Assembly: GCA_009668015.1 (NCBI GenBank) | Contig: WJYB01000010.1 | Span: 62,001 to 126,000, forward strand | Length of the DNA stretch: 64,000 bases | Reading direction: 5' to 3' | Origin: Enterobacteriaceae bacterium RIT714 | GTDB taxonomy: Bacteria; Pseudomonadota; Gammaproteobacteria; Enterobacterales; Enterobacteriaceae | Shown here: positions 40,566-50,697 of the stretch, in pieces | How the letters are laid out: the number at the start of each line of letters is the position of its first letter | How positions within the stretch are numbered: the stretch's first letter is position 1 | Position numbers and translations under genes: made by a program | The notes under the pieces: model-generated | What the model was told of the DNA's origin: nothing | Databases searched by the model: none | What the model saw: only the letters and a program-made list of their open reading frames with translations

Positions 40566-41192
40566 ATGAAGATTGTGGAAGTGAAACACCCACTCGTTAA
40601 ACACAAGCTGGGCCTGATGCGTGAGCATGACATCAGCACGAAGCGTTTTCGCGAACTGGCCTCTGAAGTTGGAAGCTTACTGACCTATGAAGCAACCTCC
40701 GATCTGGAAACGGAAAAAGTGACCATCGAGGGCTGGAACGGCCCGGTACAGGTTGAGCAGATCAAAGGGAAGAAAATTACCGTTGTGCCAATCCTGCGCG
40801 CAGGTCTGGGCATGATGGAAGGCGTGCTGGAGCACGTACCGAGCGCACGTATCAGCGTTGTCGGTATCTACCGTAATGAAGAAACGCTGGAGCCGGTCCC
40901 GTATTTCCAGAAACTGGTGTCCAACATTGACGAGCGCATGGCGCTGGTTGTTGACCCTATGCTGGCGACCGGTGGTTCAATGATTGCCACCATCGATCTG
41001 CTGAAAAATGCGGGCTGTAGCAGCATTAAAGTGCTGGTCCTGGTTGCGGCTCCTGAAGGTATCGCGGCGCTGGAAAAAGCGCACCCGGACGTCGAGCTGT
41101 ACACCGCTTCTGTCGACCAGGGGCTGAACGAGCACGGGTACATTATCCCGGGGCTGGGTGATGCCGGCGATAAGATTTTTGGTACGAAATAA
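40566..41192 (+). CDS. upp: Uracil phosphoribosyltransferase
   Basis: Upp salvages uracil to UMP using PRPP. From ATG 40566 ([16 protein letters not shown]) the protein has 208 residues as in E. coli; an ATG six bases upstream is also in frame. AGAGGAG precedes it. The PRPP loop is [14 protein letters not shown] and the uracil-binding end reads [18 protein letters not shown]. It is followed by uraA, which supplies uracil. Confidence 0.98.
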   Translation: MKIVEVKHPLVKHKLGLMREHDISTKRFRELASEVGSLLTYEATSDLETEKVTIEGWNGPVQVEQIKGKKITVVPILRAGLGMMEGVLEHVPSARISVVGIYRNEETLEPVPYFQKLVSNIDERMALVVDPMLATGGSMIATIDLLKNAGCSSIKVLVLVAAPEGIAALEKAHPDVELYTASVDQGLNEHGYIIPGLGDAGDKIFGTK

Positions 41193-41208
41193 TCGAATAA
41201 CGAAAAAG

Positions 41209-41238
41209 AAGCCGACTTTGATAGTCGGCTTTTTTTTG
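41209..41238 (+). terminator. upp-uraA intercistronic terminator
   Basis: AAGCCGACT-TTGAT-AGTCGGCTT followed by eight Ts lies between upp and uraA. Read-through would give a lower uraA level. Confidence 0.8.
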
Positions 41239-41279
41239 AATAAAAAGCAAACAACTCACAATACTTAGAGGAAAACACT

Positions 41280-42569
41280 ATGACGCGCCGTACTATCGGG
41301 GTGAGTGAAAGACCGCCACTTTTGCAGACAATCCCGCTTAGTTTGCAGCATCTGTTCGCCATGTTTGGCGCAACCGTGCTGGTGCCAATCCTGTTTCACA
41401 TTAACCCGGCCACCGTCCTGCTGTTCAACGGTGTCGGGACGCTGCTTTACCTTTTCATCTGTAAAGGGAAAATCCCGGCGTATTTAGGTTCCAGCTTTGC
41501 GTTTATCTCGCCGGTATTGTTGCTGCTGCCGTTAGGCTACGAAGTGGCGCTGGGCGGCTTTATCATGTGTGGCGCGCTGTTTTGCATCGTTGCGTTTATC
41601 GTGAAGAAAGCGGGAACGGGCTGGCTGGACGTGATGTTCCCTCCTGCGGCGATGGGCGCAATCGTTGCCGTCATCGGTCTGGAGCTGGCGGGCGTCGCGG
41701 CCAATATGGCTGGTCTACTGCCTGCGGACGGGCAATCCCCTGAATCCAAAACCATTATTATCTCGCTGGTGACACTGGGAGTTACCGTTTTCGGCTCCGT
41801 GCTGTTCCGCGGTTTTCTGGCCATCATCCCGATTCTGATTGGGGTGCTGGCGGGCTATGCGCTCTCCTTTGCGATGGGCGTAGTGGACACCTCTCCCATT
41901 GCGCAGGCTCACTGGTTCGCACTGCCCACCTTCTACACCCCGCGCTTTGAATGGTTCGCTATTTTCACCATTCTGCCAGCAGCGCTGGTGGTGATTGCCG
42001 AGCACGTTGGTCACCTGGTGGTGACGGCGAATATCGTTAAAAAAGATCTGATCCGTGACCCGGGCCTGCACCGTTCGATGTTTGCCAACGGCCTGTCGAC
42101 CATGATTTCCGGTTTCTTCGGCTCCACGCCAAACACCACCTACGGCGAGAACATCGGCGTAATGGCGATTACCCGCGTCTACAGCACCTGGGTGATCGGC
42201 GGGGCGGCTATCTTTGCGATACTGCTCTCCTGCGTCGGAAAACTGGCGGCGGCGATCCAGATTATCCCGGTGCCGGTGATCGGCGGTGTGTCTCTGCTGC
42301 TGTACGGCGTGATCGGCGCGTCCGGTATTCGCGTGCTGATTGAGTCCAAAGTGGATTACAACAAAACGCAGAATCTGATCCTGACCTCCGTGATCCTGAT
42401 CATCGGCGTCAGCGGTGCGAAGGTTCACATCGGTGCGGCGGAGCTGAAAGGCATGGCGCTGGCAACGATCGTTGGCGTGGGCTTAAGTCTGATCTTCAAA
42501 CTGATCTCTGTTCTGCGTCCGGAAGAAGAAGTTCTGGACGCCGCCGACAGCGAAAAAACGTCACTGTGA
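41280..42569 (+). CDS. uraA: Uracil:proton symporter UraA
   Basis: A 429-residue NCS2-family inner-membrane protein that imports uracil with protons. About fourteen membrane segments are seen. The family motif with the key Glu is in PAALVVIAEHVGHL (about 230-243) and the second in FGSTPNTTYGENIGVM (about 280-295). ATTTAG-type leader and GAGGAAAAC precede the ATG. It forms the salvage pair with upp. Confidence 0.97.
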   Translation: MTRRTIGVSERPPLLQTIPLSLQHLFAMFGATVLVPILFHINPATVLLFNGVGTLLYLFICKGKIPAYLGSSFAFISPVLLLLPLGYEVALGGFIMCGALFCIVAFIVKKAGTGWLDVMFPPAAMGAIVAVIGLELAGVAANMAGLLPADGQSPESKTIIISLVTLGVTVFGSVLFRGFLAIIPILIGVLAGYALSFAMGVVDTSPIAQAHWFALPTFYTPRFEWFAIFTILPAALVVIAEHVGHLVVTANIVKKDLIRDPGLHRSMFANGLSTMISGFFGSTPNTTYGENIGVMAITRVYSTWVIGGAAIFAILLSCVGKLAAAIQIIPVPVIGGVSLLLYGVIGASGIRVLIESKVDYNKTQNLILTSVILIIGVSGAKVHIGAAELKGMALATIVGVGLSLIFKLISVLRPEEEVLDAADSEKTSL

Positions 42570-42575
42570 TCCTCA

Positions 42576-42600
42576 AACCGGGTGGACGATCCGCCCGGTT
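42576..42600 (+). terminator. Hairpin after uraA
   Basis: AACCGGG and CCCGGTT arms enclose TGGACGATCCG. The following CTCTCCTT is only weakly T-rich. Confidence 0.5.
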
Positions 42601-42665
42601 CTCTCCTTGCAGGTTCCGTGATAAACTCCCTCCCGATTTTATGTGAGACCTTGATCGAGGTATTT

Positions 42666-43367
42666 CTGAACGGACCGGCACAGCTCTCTCTGCCACTTTA
42701 TCTTCCTGACGACGAAACTTTTGCCAGTTTCTGGCCGGGCGATAACCCCTCTTTACTGGCCGCGCTGCAAAACGTGTTGCGCCAGGAGCACAGCGGATAC
42801 ATTTATATCTGGTCACGCGAAGGCGCGGGACGCAGTCATCTTCTGCATGCCGCCTGCGCGGAGCTTTCTCAGCGCGGTGACGCGGTGGGCTATGTGCCAC
42901 TGGATAAACGCACCTGGTTTGTCCCGGAAGTGCTCGACGGCATGGAACATCTTTCGCTGGTTTGCATCGACAATATTGAATGCATTGCCGGAGATGAGCC
43001 GTGGGAAATGGCGATGTTTAATCTCTACAACCGCATTCTGGAATCGGGTAAAACCCGCTTGCTGATCACTGGCGATCGTCCACCGCGCCAGCTGAATCTC
43101 GGTCTGCCAGATTTAGCGTCCCGCCTCGACTGGGGGCAGATCTACAAGCTGCAGCCGCTTTCTGACGAAGACAAACTGCAGGCTTTACAGCTGCGTGCGC
43201 GGTTACGTGGGTTTGAGCTGCCGGAAGATGTGGGGCGTTTTCTGCTCAAGCGTCTGGATCGCGAAATGCGCACGCTCTTCGATACGCTCGATCAGCTCGA
43301 TCGCGCGTCGATTACCGCACAGCGTAAGCTGACGATCCCGTTTGTAAAAGAGACGCTAAGGCTGTAG
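42666..43367 (+). CDS. hda: DnaA regulatory inactivator Hda (CTG start)
   Basis: Hda is an AAA+ protein that, with the beta clamp on DNA, stimulates hydrolysis of DnaA-bound ATP and prevents re-initiation. Starting at CTG 42666 gives 233 residues, the E. coli length, and the clamp-binding motif QLSLPL stands at residues 6-11. GAGG lies 7 bases upstream. A start at the in-frame ATG 42582 would add 28 unrelated residues. A CTG start has been reported for E. coli hda. The Walker A region reads [10 protein letters not shown] and Walker B LVCIDNIE. Confidence 0.93.
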   Translation: MNGPAQLSLPLYLPDDETFASFWPGDNPSLLAALQNVLRQEHSGYIYIWSREGAGRSHLLHAACAELSQRGDAVGYVPLDKRTWFVPEVLDGMEHLSLVCIDNIECIAGDEPWEMAMFNLYNRILESGKTRLLITGDRPPRQLNLGLPDLASRLDWGQIYKLQPLSDEDKLQALQLRARLRGFELPEDVGRFLLKRLDREMRTLFDTLDQLDRASITAQRKLTIPFVKETLRL

Positions 43368-43434
43368 CCCTTCTGCGCCAAAGCAAGCAGGATGAATACG
43401 CCGCAGGCTTTTAAAGGCGCTGCGGCGCAAAAAT

Positions 43435-43794
43435 TCAGCTGAGGATTTCGAGAACATCTTCCGGTGGACGGCCGATGCGAGCTTTGCCGTTCGCGACAAC
43501 AATCGGCCGCTCAATCAGTTTCGGGTTTTCCACCATCGCCTGGATCAGCGCATCTTCCGACAGGTGGCTGTCGTCCAGACCCAACGATTTATACAGATCT
43601 TCTTTCTGGCGCATCAACTCGCGCGCACTCGCCATATTGAGCAGGCTTAAAAGCTGGCGGAGAGTCTCTGCATCCGGCGGCGTGTCCAGATAAAGCACGA
43701 CTTGCGGATCAATACCGTTTGATTTCAGCAGGCTAAGCGTATCGCGACTCTTTGAGCAGCGTGGGTTATGATAGATTTTTACCGCGTCTGACAT
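43435..43794 (-). CDS. yfgD: ArsC-family thioredoxin-fold protein YfgD
   Basis: This 119-residue protein has the ArsC fold, with the catalytic-type Cys in HNPRCSKSRD (about residue 13) and RPIVVANGKARIGRPPE near the end. It resembles arsenate reductases, but no ars genes are near and E. coli YfgD is not a proven arsenate reductase. It follows bepA by 12 bases, likely in one transcript. Confidence 0.9.
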   Translation of the reverse strand: MSDAVKIYHNPRCSKSRDTLSLLKSNGIDPQVVLYLDTPPDAETLRQLLSLLNMASARELMRQKEDLYKSLGLDDSHLSEDALIQAMVENPKLIERPIVVANGKARIGRPPEDVLEILS

Positions 43795-43806
43795 GAATGC
43801 TCCTTA

Positions 43807-45270
43807 TTACATCTTTTCATACGGCTTGAAACGTTGCTGCAGCGAGCGCAGTTGATCGATTCGTGCGTCGTAGCGAGCCTGTTGCAGACTGCCCAGTTTG
43901 ACCTGCGAACTGGCGCTGCTTAACAGGGAAATTGACTGATCCAGACGACCCACCAGGGCGTAACCTTCAGCACGCGCGGCGAGCTCCTGATCGCGGTTGC
44001 CAAGCTGCGCTTCGGTCTGAGCCAGTAGATCCCAGCCGTTAGGATCGTCTTTGTGATCGAAGGTGTAGCGGTTAAGAATGGTTGCGGCTTCTCTCGCCTG
44101 GCCGCCCTGTAAGTAAGCGTTCGCCAGGTTGAGTTGCAGCACCGGGTTGGTACGCAGATCTTTTGCCCCTTTCAGGCGGTTAATTGCCTCGGTGGGTTTC
44201 TTCTGCCCTAAGTCGATATCGGTGGAGAGATCGAGATACCACGGGTTGTTGGCATCGGCGGCCAGCAGAGGCTGTATCGCTTTACGCGCCTCATCGTACT
44301 GGCTGGCTTCCATCGCCTGAAGGGCGCGACCATACTGAGCGGCATTCTTTTCGCGAATGTTTCCTTTTGCCAGCGCATCGAGGAGATCGCTGGTGAGCTG
44401 GTTACGTCCCGAATTGTACATGCCCAGCGTTCTGACCTTCGCCATGTAGAAATCCTGCGACGACTGCACCACCACCGGACGCATCTGGTTGGCACGGTTA
44501 CGAGCATCGGACAGACGGCTTTCAGGTAACGGGTGAGTCAATAAAATTTCGGGTGGACGCGTGGAATATCGCGCCTGATCGAGCAGTTTTTCGAGGAACG
44601 ATGGCATGGCCTGCGGATCAAAACCGGAGCGCTGAAGCACCTGAATGCCGATGCGGTCCGCTTCTTGTTCGTTCTGCTGGGTAAAGCTGATCATTCCCTG
44701 CCGGGTACCGGCAAGCGTACCGGTCAGCGCCGCCATACCGGCCTGCGGGCTGGCCATCGCCAGCAAAATGGAGCCCAGCGCTCCAACCCAGGTGAGCGGG
44801 GCATTACGTTTTTGATCTTCCATGGCGCGCGCCAGATGGCGCTGAGTCACGTGGGAAATCTCGTGCGCCATCACTGACGCAAGCTGGCTTTCGTTATCGG
44901 AATAACGGAATAACGCCGAATGCAGCACCACATTGCCGCCGAAGAAGGCGAAGGCGTTGATTTCGTCATTATTGATTAAATAGAAGTGGAAGGGCGTTTT
45001 GACGGAGTCGGCATGGGCGACAAGGCGCATCCCTAACCCGTTGATATATTGCACCAGTAACGGGTCGTTGATCAGCGGCGCGCTCCCGCGAAGCTGACGC
45101 ACATAATAATCACCCATCTGCATTTCCTGGCCGATGGAGAGCGTGCTTCCTGCTGAGGTCCCCATATCCGGCAATGAATCAGCCGTGTCGGCAAAAGCGG
45201 GAGCCATCTGACCGACAGTCAGCGCGGCAATAAGCGTTGCAACCAGAGTTTTTTTCAACTGCCTGAACAT
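43807..45270 (-). CDS. bepA: Periplasmic metalloprotease/chaperone BepA
   Basis: BepA (YfgC) assists LptD maturation and degrades misassembled outer-membrane proteins. The 487 residues start with a signal peptide cut near AFADT (residue 28), have the M48 zinc motif [12 protein letters not shown] (HEISH, about residue 136), the third ligand region EQEADRIG, and C-terminal tetratricopeptide repeats (310-487). It is divergent from perM and transcribed ahead of yfgD. Confidence 0.97.
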   Translation of the reverse strand: MFRQLKKTLVATLIAALTVGQMAPAFADTADSLPDMGTSAGSTLSIGQEMQMGDYYVRQLRGSAPLINDPLLVQYINGLGMRLVAHADSVKTPFHFYLINNDEINAFAFFGGNVVLHSALFRYSDNESQLASVMAHEISHVTQRHLARAMEDQKRNAPLTWVGALGSILLAMASPQAGMAALTGTLAGTRQGMISFTQQNEQEADRIGIQVLQRSGFDPQAMPSFLEKLLDQARYSTRPPEILLTHPLPESRLSDARNRANQMRPVVVQSSQDFYMAKVRTLGMYNSGRNQLTSDLLDALAKGNIREKNAAQYGRALQAMEASQYDEARKAIQPLLAADANNPWYLDLSTDIDLGQKKPTEAINRLKGAKDLRTNPVLQLNLANAYLQGGQAREAATILNRYTFDHKDDPNGWDLLAQTEAQLGNRDQELAARAEGYALVGRLDQSISLLSSASSQVKLGSLQQARYDARIDQLRSLQQRFKPYEKM

Positions 45271-45492
45271 AACCTCTGCCCTGTATATTGGATGTGCTAA
45301 TTTGACCGGCGAACCCGCATATCGTTCACCTTAGAGTGCTCTGCGAGTGTAGCCGTGTTAGGGCGTGAAGAAAATCCCAAACACCGGCCTTTTGCGATTC
45401 GTGACAGAGAGACAAAAAGCGAAAGTCTTTTTTGTGACAGTTAGATACAATCCACCCTCTCACTTCCGCCATCCGATTCAGGGAAGGGTTGT

Positions 45493-46554
45493 ATGCTCGA
45501 AATGTTAATGCAGTGGTATCGGCGTCGCTTCAGCGATCCCGAGGCTATTGCTTTGCTGGTTATTCTGGTTGCCGGATTCTGTATCCTGTTCTTCTTTAGC
45601 GGCCTGCTGGCACCGTTACTGGTGGCTCTCGTCCTGGCTTATCTTCTCGAATGGCCGACCGTTCGCCTCGAAAAAATCGGCTGTTCCCGCCGCTGGGCCA
45701 CCAGCATCGTGCTGGTTTTCTTCGTCGGTATACTTTTATTAATGTCGTTCGTCGTCATGCCCGTCGCCTGGCAGCAGGGGATTTACCTGATTCGCGATAT
45801 GCCGGGCATGCTGAATAAACTCTCCGATTTTGCTGCCACCTTACCGCGGCGTTATCCTGCGCTGATGGATGCGGGCATTATTGATGCCATGGCGGAAAAC
45901 ATGCGCGCCCGCATTATGACGATGGGCGATTCAGTGGTGAAATATTCCCTGGCGTCCCTTGTCGGGCTGCTGACGCTGGCGGTTTACCTGGTCCTGGTTC
46001 CGCTGATGGTCTTCTTCCTGGTGAAGGATAAAGATCAGATGCTCAATGCGGTGCGCCGCATTCTGCCACGCAATCGTGGTCTTGCGGGCCAGGTGTGGAA
46101 GGAGATGAATCAGCAGATCACCAACTACATCCGCGGCAAAGTGCTGGAGATGATCGTGGTCGGCGTCGCCACCTGGGTAGGTTTCATCATCTTTGGTCTG
46201 AACTATTCGCTGCTGCTGGCGGTGCTGGTGGGCTTCTCGGTGCTGATTCCCTATATCGGCGCGTTCGTAGTGACGATTCCGGTGGTGGGCGTGGCGCTGT
46301 TTCAGTTTGGTCTCGGCCCGGAGTTCTGGAGCTGCTTTGCGGTTTACCTGATTATTCAAGGACTCGACGGCAACCTGTTGGTGCCGGTGCTGTTCTCTGA
46401 AGCGGTGAACCTGCATCCGCTGGTGATCATTCTGTCGGTGGTGATTTTCGGCGGTCTGTGGGGATTCTGGGGGGTGTTCTTTGCGATTCCGCTGGCGACG
46501 CTGATTAAAGCGGTGGTTCACGCCTGGCCTGATGTCCCGGCGGTGGAAGAGTAA
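45493..46554 (+). CDS. perM: AI-2E family transporter PerM (YfgO)
   Basis: A 353-residue polytopic protein of the AI-2E transporter family, with about eight membrane segments. Typical regions are FFSGLLAPLLVALVLAYLLE near the N-terminus and GFSVLIPYIGAFVV and WGFWGVFFAIPLATLIKAV near the C-terminus. The substrate is not established for PerM. It is convergent with bcp through a shared bidirectional terminator. Confidence 0.93.
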   Translation: MLEMLMQWYRRRFSDPEAIALLVILVAGFCILFFFSGLLAPLLVALVLAYLLEWPTVRLEKIGCSRRWATSIVLVFFVGILLLMSFVVMPVAWQQGIYLIRDMPGMLNKLSDFAATLPRRYPALMDAGIIDAMAENMRARIMTMGDSVVKYSLASLVGLLTLAVYLVLVPLMVFFLVKDKDQMLNAVRRILPRNRGLAGQVWKEMNQQITNYIRGKVLEMIVVGVATWVGFIIFGLNYSLLLAVLVGFSVLIPYIGAFVVTIPVVGVALFQFGLGPEFWSCFAVYLIIQGLDGNLLVPVLFSEAVNLHPLVIILSVVIFGGLWGFWGVFFAIPLATLIKAVVHAWPDVPAVEE

Positions 46555-46555
46555 A

Positions 46556-46584
46556 AAAATCCCGGTTCACTGAACCGGGATTTT
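46556..46584. terminator. Bidirectional terminator between perM and bcp
   Basis: AATCCCGGTTCA-C-TGAACCGGGATT is a near-perfect stem, with Ts following on the plus strand and a longer T run on the minus strand. It serves both convergent genes. Confidence 0.85.
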
Positions 46585-46592
46585 GCTTTCTG

Positions 46593-47063
46593 TCAGGCGT
46601 TCGCGTTCAGCCACTCAAGCACCACATCGTGGTGATTGCTGGTTTTGAAGTTATCGAACACATGTTCAACTTTGCCATCGGCATCGATCAGGAAACTGAT
46701 ACGATGGATGCCGTCGTAGGTTTTGCCCATAAAGGACTTTTCACCCCAGACGCCAAATTGCTCGCAGACCTGATGGTCTTCATCGGAGAGCAACGTAAAG
46801 TTCAGCAGCTCTTTTTCAGCGAAGCGTGACAGCTTTTCTGACTTATCGGTGCTGATACCCAGCACGTCTACGCCTGCTTTTTTCAAATCGTCCATGTTAT
46901 CGCGTAAACCGCACGCTTGTACGGTACACCCTGGCGTCATGGCTTTTGGGTAAAAATAAACCAGAACACGCTGTCCCTGGAAGTCGGTCAAATTTACTTG
47001 CTCGCCGTCCTGATCGGGCAGGCTAAATTTCGGTGCGATGTCACCGGCTTTCAGTGGATTCAT
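46593..47063 (-). CDS. bcp: Thioredoxin-dependent thiol peroxidase Bcp
   Basis: A 156-residue peroxiredoxin reducing hydroperoxides. The peroxidatic Cys lies in PGCTVQACGLRD (about Cys45), with the resolving Cys five residues on, characteristic of the BCP/PrxQ group. Its ATG overlaps the gcvR stop by one base (TAATG), so the two are coupled as in E. coli. Confidence 0.97.
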   Translation of the reverse strand: MNPLKAGDIAPKFSLPDQDGEQVNLTDFQGQRVLVYFYPKAMTPGCTVQACGLRDNMDDLKKAGVDVLGISTDKSEKLSRFAEKELLNFTLLSDEDHQVCEQFGVWGEKSFMGKTYDGIHRISFLIDADGKVEHVFDNFKTSNHHDVVLEWLNANA

Positions 47064-47623
47064 TACTCAACTCCATCCTGTTCATGCTGTGAATAATTTA
47101 CGACGTTTATACTGCCTTGCGCATTGAGTTCTGTACAGAGTGCTTTGAAGGCATTCTCAATATTTGATGCGTCGTGAGAGGCTGGGCTGTGCGCGGTAAT
47201 CTGGATAAACAATTTCGGCGTGGCGCCCGGCTGCGTACGAGAAACCAGCTCAGCAATGTTCATCTGATGGCTGTCGAAAAGCGCGGTGAAACGTTCGATC
47301 AAATGCGGTGAGTCGGTGACTTCAACCTGCACCCAAACGGTCGCCGGCATGGCCGGACGCGGATGCGCGGTGGTGCGTTTCATGACGATCAGCAAATCCA
47401 GCTCCGCGCCCTTAAGCGGTAAAGTCGATTCGATGAGCGTAATCGCGTTCCATGTCCCGGAAAGGAGCATGATAAAAGTGAACTCATCGCCAAGCATTGC
47501 AAGGCGGCTGTCTTCAATATTACAGCCGCAGCTGCTGACGTGGCGGGTGATGGTGTTCACAATACCGGCTCTGTCGGCACCCAGCGCAGTGATAACCAGG
47601 TAATGTTGTGATGAGGTTGTCAA
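47063..47623 (-). CDS. gcvR: Glycine cleavage system repressor GcvR
   Basis: GcvR binds GcvA and blocks activation of the gcvTHP operon when glycine is low. The 186 residues comprise two ACT domains (LVITALGADRAGIVNTITRH at 8-27 given in part; VQVEVTDSPHLIERFTALF). E. coli GcvR has 190 residues. It is divergent from dapA over a 145-base spacer. Confidence 0.96.
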   Translation of the reverse strand: MTTSSQHYLVITALGADRAGIVNTITRHVSSCGCNIEDSRLAMLGDEFTFIMLLSGTWNAITLIESTLPLKGAELDLLIVMKRTTAHPRPAMPATVWVQVEVTDSPHLIERFTALFDSHQMNIAELVSRTQPGATPKLFIQITAHSPASHDASNIENAFKALCTELNAQGSINVVNYSQHEQDGVE

Positions 47624-47768
47624 ACCTGTTCTTCCTTTGCGTGGTTAAGTCTTCATAAGGAAAGCATAAAAAAAACATGCATACAACAGCCTGGACGCCT
47701 TACGTCACTTGCTTTTATTACAGTTCCAAACGTACCATTGAGAATCTTGTTTGCACAGAGGATGGCCC

Positions 47769-48647
47769 ATGTTCACGGGAAGTATTGTTGCGCTTGTTAC
47801 GCCGATGGATGAGAAAGGTAATGTCTGCCGGTCAAGCCTGAAAAAACTGATTGATTACCATGTCGCCAACGGGACTGCGGCGATCGTTTCGGTAGGGACT
47901 ACCGGTGAATCTGCCACCCTGAGTCATGATGAACACGGCGATGTGGTGATGATGACCGTCGAACTGGCTGACGGGCGTATCCCGGTCATTGCCGGCACGG
48001 GTGCAAATGCCACTGCTGAGGCCATTAGCCTGACGCAGCGTTTCAACAATAGCGGTATTGTAGGTTGCCTGACGGTAACGCCTTACTACAACCGTCCAAC
48101 GCAGGAAGGTCTGTTCCAGCATTTCAAAGCCATTGCAGAACATACTGACTTGCCACAAATTCTGTATAATGTGCCGTCACGCACTGGCTGCGATATGCTG
48201 CCGGAAACCGTAGGCCGTCTCTCGAAAGTTAAAAATATTATCGCAATTAAAGAGGCGACCGGGAACTTAAGCCGCGTTCATCAGATCAAAGAGCTGGTTT
48301 CAGACGACTTTATTCTGCTCAGTGGTGATGATGCGACCGCGCTGGACTTTATGCAGCTCGGCGGCCATGGTGTGATTTCTGTAACGTCCAACGTTGCGGC
48401 GCGCGATATGGCCGAAATGTGCAAACTGGCTGCGGCGGGTCATTTCGATGAAGCTCGTGTGATTAACCAGCGTCTGATGCCGTTGCATACTAAATTATTT
48501 GTCGAACCCAATCCGATCCCAGTGAAATGGGCATGTAAGGAGTTGGGACTTGTAGCGACCGATACGCTGCGTCTGCCAATGACCCCCATTACCGACCACG
48601 GTCGTGAAGTGGTCACGGGTGCGCTGAAGCATGCCGGTTTGCTGTAG
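47769..48647 (+). CDS. dapA: 4-Hydroxy-tetrahydrodipicolinate synthase
   Basis: DapA condenses pyruvate with aspartate semialdehyde, the first step towards diaminopimelate and lysine. From ATG 47769 ([14 protein letters not shown]) there are 292 residues as in E. coli. The Schiff-base Lys is in [11 protein letters not shown] (about K161), with [11 protein letters not shown] before it and GTTGESATL at the pyruvate site. bamC follows after 16 bases in the same operon. Confidence 0.98.
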   Translation: MFTGSIVALVTPMDEKGNVCRSSLKKLIDYHVANGTAAIVSVGTTGESATLSHDEHGDVVMMTVELADGRIPVIAGTGANATAEAISLTQRFNNSGIVGCLTVTPYYNRPTQEGLFQHFKAIAEHTDLPQILYNVPSRTGCDMLPETVGRLSKVKNIIAIKEATGNLSRVHQIKELVSDDFILLSGDDATALDFMQLGGHGVISVTSNVAARDMAEMCKLAAAGHFDEARVINQRLMPLHTKLFVEPNPIPVKWACKELGLVATDTLRLPMTPITDHGREVVTGALKHAGLL

Positions 48648-48663
48648 AGTTTAGGGAGATTTG

Positions 48664-49698
48664 ATGGCTTACTCAGTACAGAAGTCGCGCCTGGTGAAGG
48701 TTGCGGGTGTTTCGCTTGTTATGCTCCTCGCTGCCTGTAGTTCAGACTCGCGCTACAAGCGCCAGGTGAGCGGTGATGAATCCTATCTGGATGCAGCCCC
48801 GCTTGCTGAACTTCATGCGCCAGCGGGTATGATCCTGCCGATTCAAAACGGCGATTACAATATTCCTGTCACCAACGGCAGCGGCGCAGTGGGTAAGGCG
48901 CTGGATATTCGTCCACCGGCACAGCCGTTGGCACTGGTGAGCGGTGCGCGTACCCAGTTTACGGGTGACACCGCGACTCTGCTGGTGGAAAACGGTCGCA
49001 ACAGCACGCTGTGGCCACAGGTGGTGAGCGTGATTCAGTCGAAGAGTTACACGATTGATAAACGTGACGACGCAGGTCAAACCCTGACCACCGACTGGAT
49101 CGAATGGAACCGTCTGGATGAAGATCAGCAGTATCGTGGTCGTTATCAAGTCTCTGTGAAACCTCAGGGTTATCAGCAGGCCGTTATGGTCAAACTGCTG
49201 AACCTGGAGCAGGCAGGCAAGCCTGTAGCAGATGCCGCTTCTCTGCAGCGTTACAGCACCGAAATGCTGAATGCGATCGCTTCGGGTCTCGATAAAAACG
49301 CGACCGCAGCAGCGAACGCCGCGCAGAGCAACAATGGCGTCACGTTTGACGTGCAGAGCGCCGCCGATGACACCGGTTTGCCTATGCTGGTTGTGCGCGC
49401 CCCGTTCCAGCAAACCTGGCAACGTCTGCCGACTGTGCTGGAGAAAGCAGGCATGAAAGTCACCGACAGCACCCGTTCTACGGGCAGCATGGCGGTGACC
49501 TACAAGCCGCTTTCTGACAGCGCGTGGCAAGCTCTGGGCGCCAGCGACCCGGGTCTGGCCTCCGGTGATTACAAACTTCAGGTCGGTGACCTCGATAACC
49601 GCAGCAGCTTGCAGTTTATCGATCCGAAAGGTCACACGCTGACTCAGTCGCAAAACGATGCGCTGGTCGCTGTCTTCCAGGCAGCATTCAGCAAATAA
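48664..49698 (+). CDS. bamC: Outer-membrane assembly lipoprotein BamC
   Basis: BamC is a lipoprotein of the BAM complex that binds BamD. From ATG 48664 it has 344 residues, the E. coli length. The lipobox is LLAACSS (Cys25), followed by the long unstructured BamD-binding region (about 26-95) and two helix-grip domains. A purC gene with its own promoter follows. Confidence 0.97.
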   Translation: MAYSVQKSRLVKVAGVSLVMLLAACSSDSRYKRQVSGDESYLDAAPLAELHAPAGMILPIQNGDYNIPVTNGSGAVGKALDIRPPAQPLALVSGARTQFTGDTATLLVENGRNSTLWPQVVSVIQSKSYTIDKRDDAGQTLTTDWIEWNRLDEDQQYRGRYQVSVKPQGYQQAVMVKLLNLEQAGKPVADAASLQRYSTEMLNAIASGLDKNATAAANAAQSNNGVTFDVQSAADDTGLPMLVVRAPFQQTWQRLPTVLEKAGMKVTDSTRSTGSMAVTYKPLSDSAWQALGASDPGLASGDYKLQVGDLDNRSSLQFIDPKGHTLTQSQNDALVAVFQAAFSK

Positions 49699-49704
49699 AA
49701 AAGA

Positions 49705-49735
49705 GGGCTGGTGAATCCAGCCCTTTTTATTTTAG
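49705..49735 (+). terminator. bamC terminator
   Basis: GGGCTGG-TGAAT-CCAGCCC followed by TTTTTATTTT lies just after bamC and just before the purC PurR box. Confidence 0.85.
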
Positions 49736-49739
49736 TGCC

Positions 49740-49755
49740 ACGCAAACGTGTGCGT
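49740..49755. promoter_or_regulatory. PurR box for purC
   Basis: ACGCAAACGTGTGCGT matches the PurR consensus ACGCAAACGTTTNCGT except for one base. A possible -10 (CATAAT, 49759-49764) follows. Confidence 0.8.
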
Positions 49756-49806
49756 GGCATAATATCCCGAGATTTTGTACATATCATCACACCAGGAGTA
49801 ATGAAG

Positions 49807-50520
49807 ATGCAGAAGCAAGCTGAGTTGTATCGTGGCAAAGCGAAGACCGTATACAGCACGGAAAACCCGGATCTGTTGGTGCTCGAGTTCCGCAATGATA
49901 CGTCAGCAGGGGATGGCGCACGCATTGAGCAGTTTGACCGTAAAGGCATGGTGAACAACAAATTTAACCATTTCATTATGAGCAAGCTGGAAGAAGCGGG
50001 TATCCCGACTCAGATGGAAGCGTTGCTGTCCGATACGGAATGTCTGGTGAAAAAACTGGATATGGTTCCGGTTGAATGCGTGGTCCGTAACCGTGCCGCA
50101 GGCTCCCTGGTGAAGCGTCTTGGTATTGAAGAAGGCATTGAACTGAACCCACCGTTGTTTGATCTATTCCTGAAAAATGACGAAATGCACGATCCGATGG
50201 TGAACGAATCTTACTGTGAAACCTTCGGATGGGTAAGCAAAGAGAACCTCGCGCGCATGCAGGAGTTGACCTTCAAAGCCAACGATGTCCTGAAAAAACT
50301 GTTTGATGATGCCGGCTTAATCCTGGTCGATTTCAAGCTGGAGTTTGGTCTGTATAAAGGCGAAGTCGTGCTGGGTGATGAGTTCTCGCCGGACGGTAGC
50401 CGCCTGTGGGACAAAGAGACGCTGGATAAAATGGACAAAGACCGTTTCCGTCAGAGCCTGGGTGGCCTGATTGAAGCTTATGAAGCCGTTGCGCATCGCC
50501 TGGGCGTTAAGCTCGACTAA
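49807..50520 (+). CDS. purC: SAICAR synthase
   Basis: PurC joins aspartate to CAIR with ATP in purine synthesis. The AGGAG at 49794-49798 fixes the ATG at 49807 ([16 protein letters not shown]), giving 237 residues as in E. coli; an ATG six bases earlier is too close to the ribosome site. Signature segments [15 protein letters not shown] and [21 protein letters not shown] (the latter is the family signature) are present. Confidence 0.98.
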   Translation: MQKQAELYRGKAKTVYSTENPDLLVLEFRNDTSAGDGARIEQFDRKGMVNNKFNHFIMSKLEEAGIPTQMEALLSDTECLVKKLDMVPVECVVRNRAAGSLVKRLGIEEGIELNPPLFDLFLKNDEMHDPMVNESYCETFGWVSKENLARMQELTFKANDVLKKLFDDAGLILVDFKLEFGLYKGEVVLGDEFSPDGSRLWDKETLDKMDKDRFRQSLGGLIEAYEAVAHRLGVKLD

Positions 50521-50533
50521 CGACTGCCCGAAA

Positions 50534-50566
50534 GCCAGGGGAGAAAAACGTCCCCTGGCGTTTTTA
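50534..50566 (+). terminator. purC terminator
   Basis: GCCAGGGGA and TCCCCTGGC arms around an 8-base loop, followed by GTTTTT. Confidence 0.85.
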
Positions 50567-50697
50567 TCGACAACATCATCGCGCTCGCCAGCAAAAAAGC
50601 AGCCTGAATGATGAAGTGTATGCTTGTTTCTTATGGTAATCCTGCCCCTGACCGCCTACGATCTCTTTATTACTGATGGGATTGATTAGAGGTGTTT

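Noticed and set aside
43399..43427. Hairpin CGCCGCAG/CTGCGGCG between hda and yfgD as a terminator.
   Set aside because: No T run follows on either strand.
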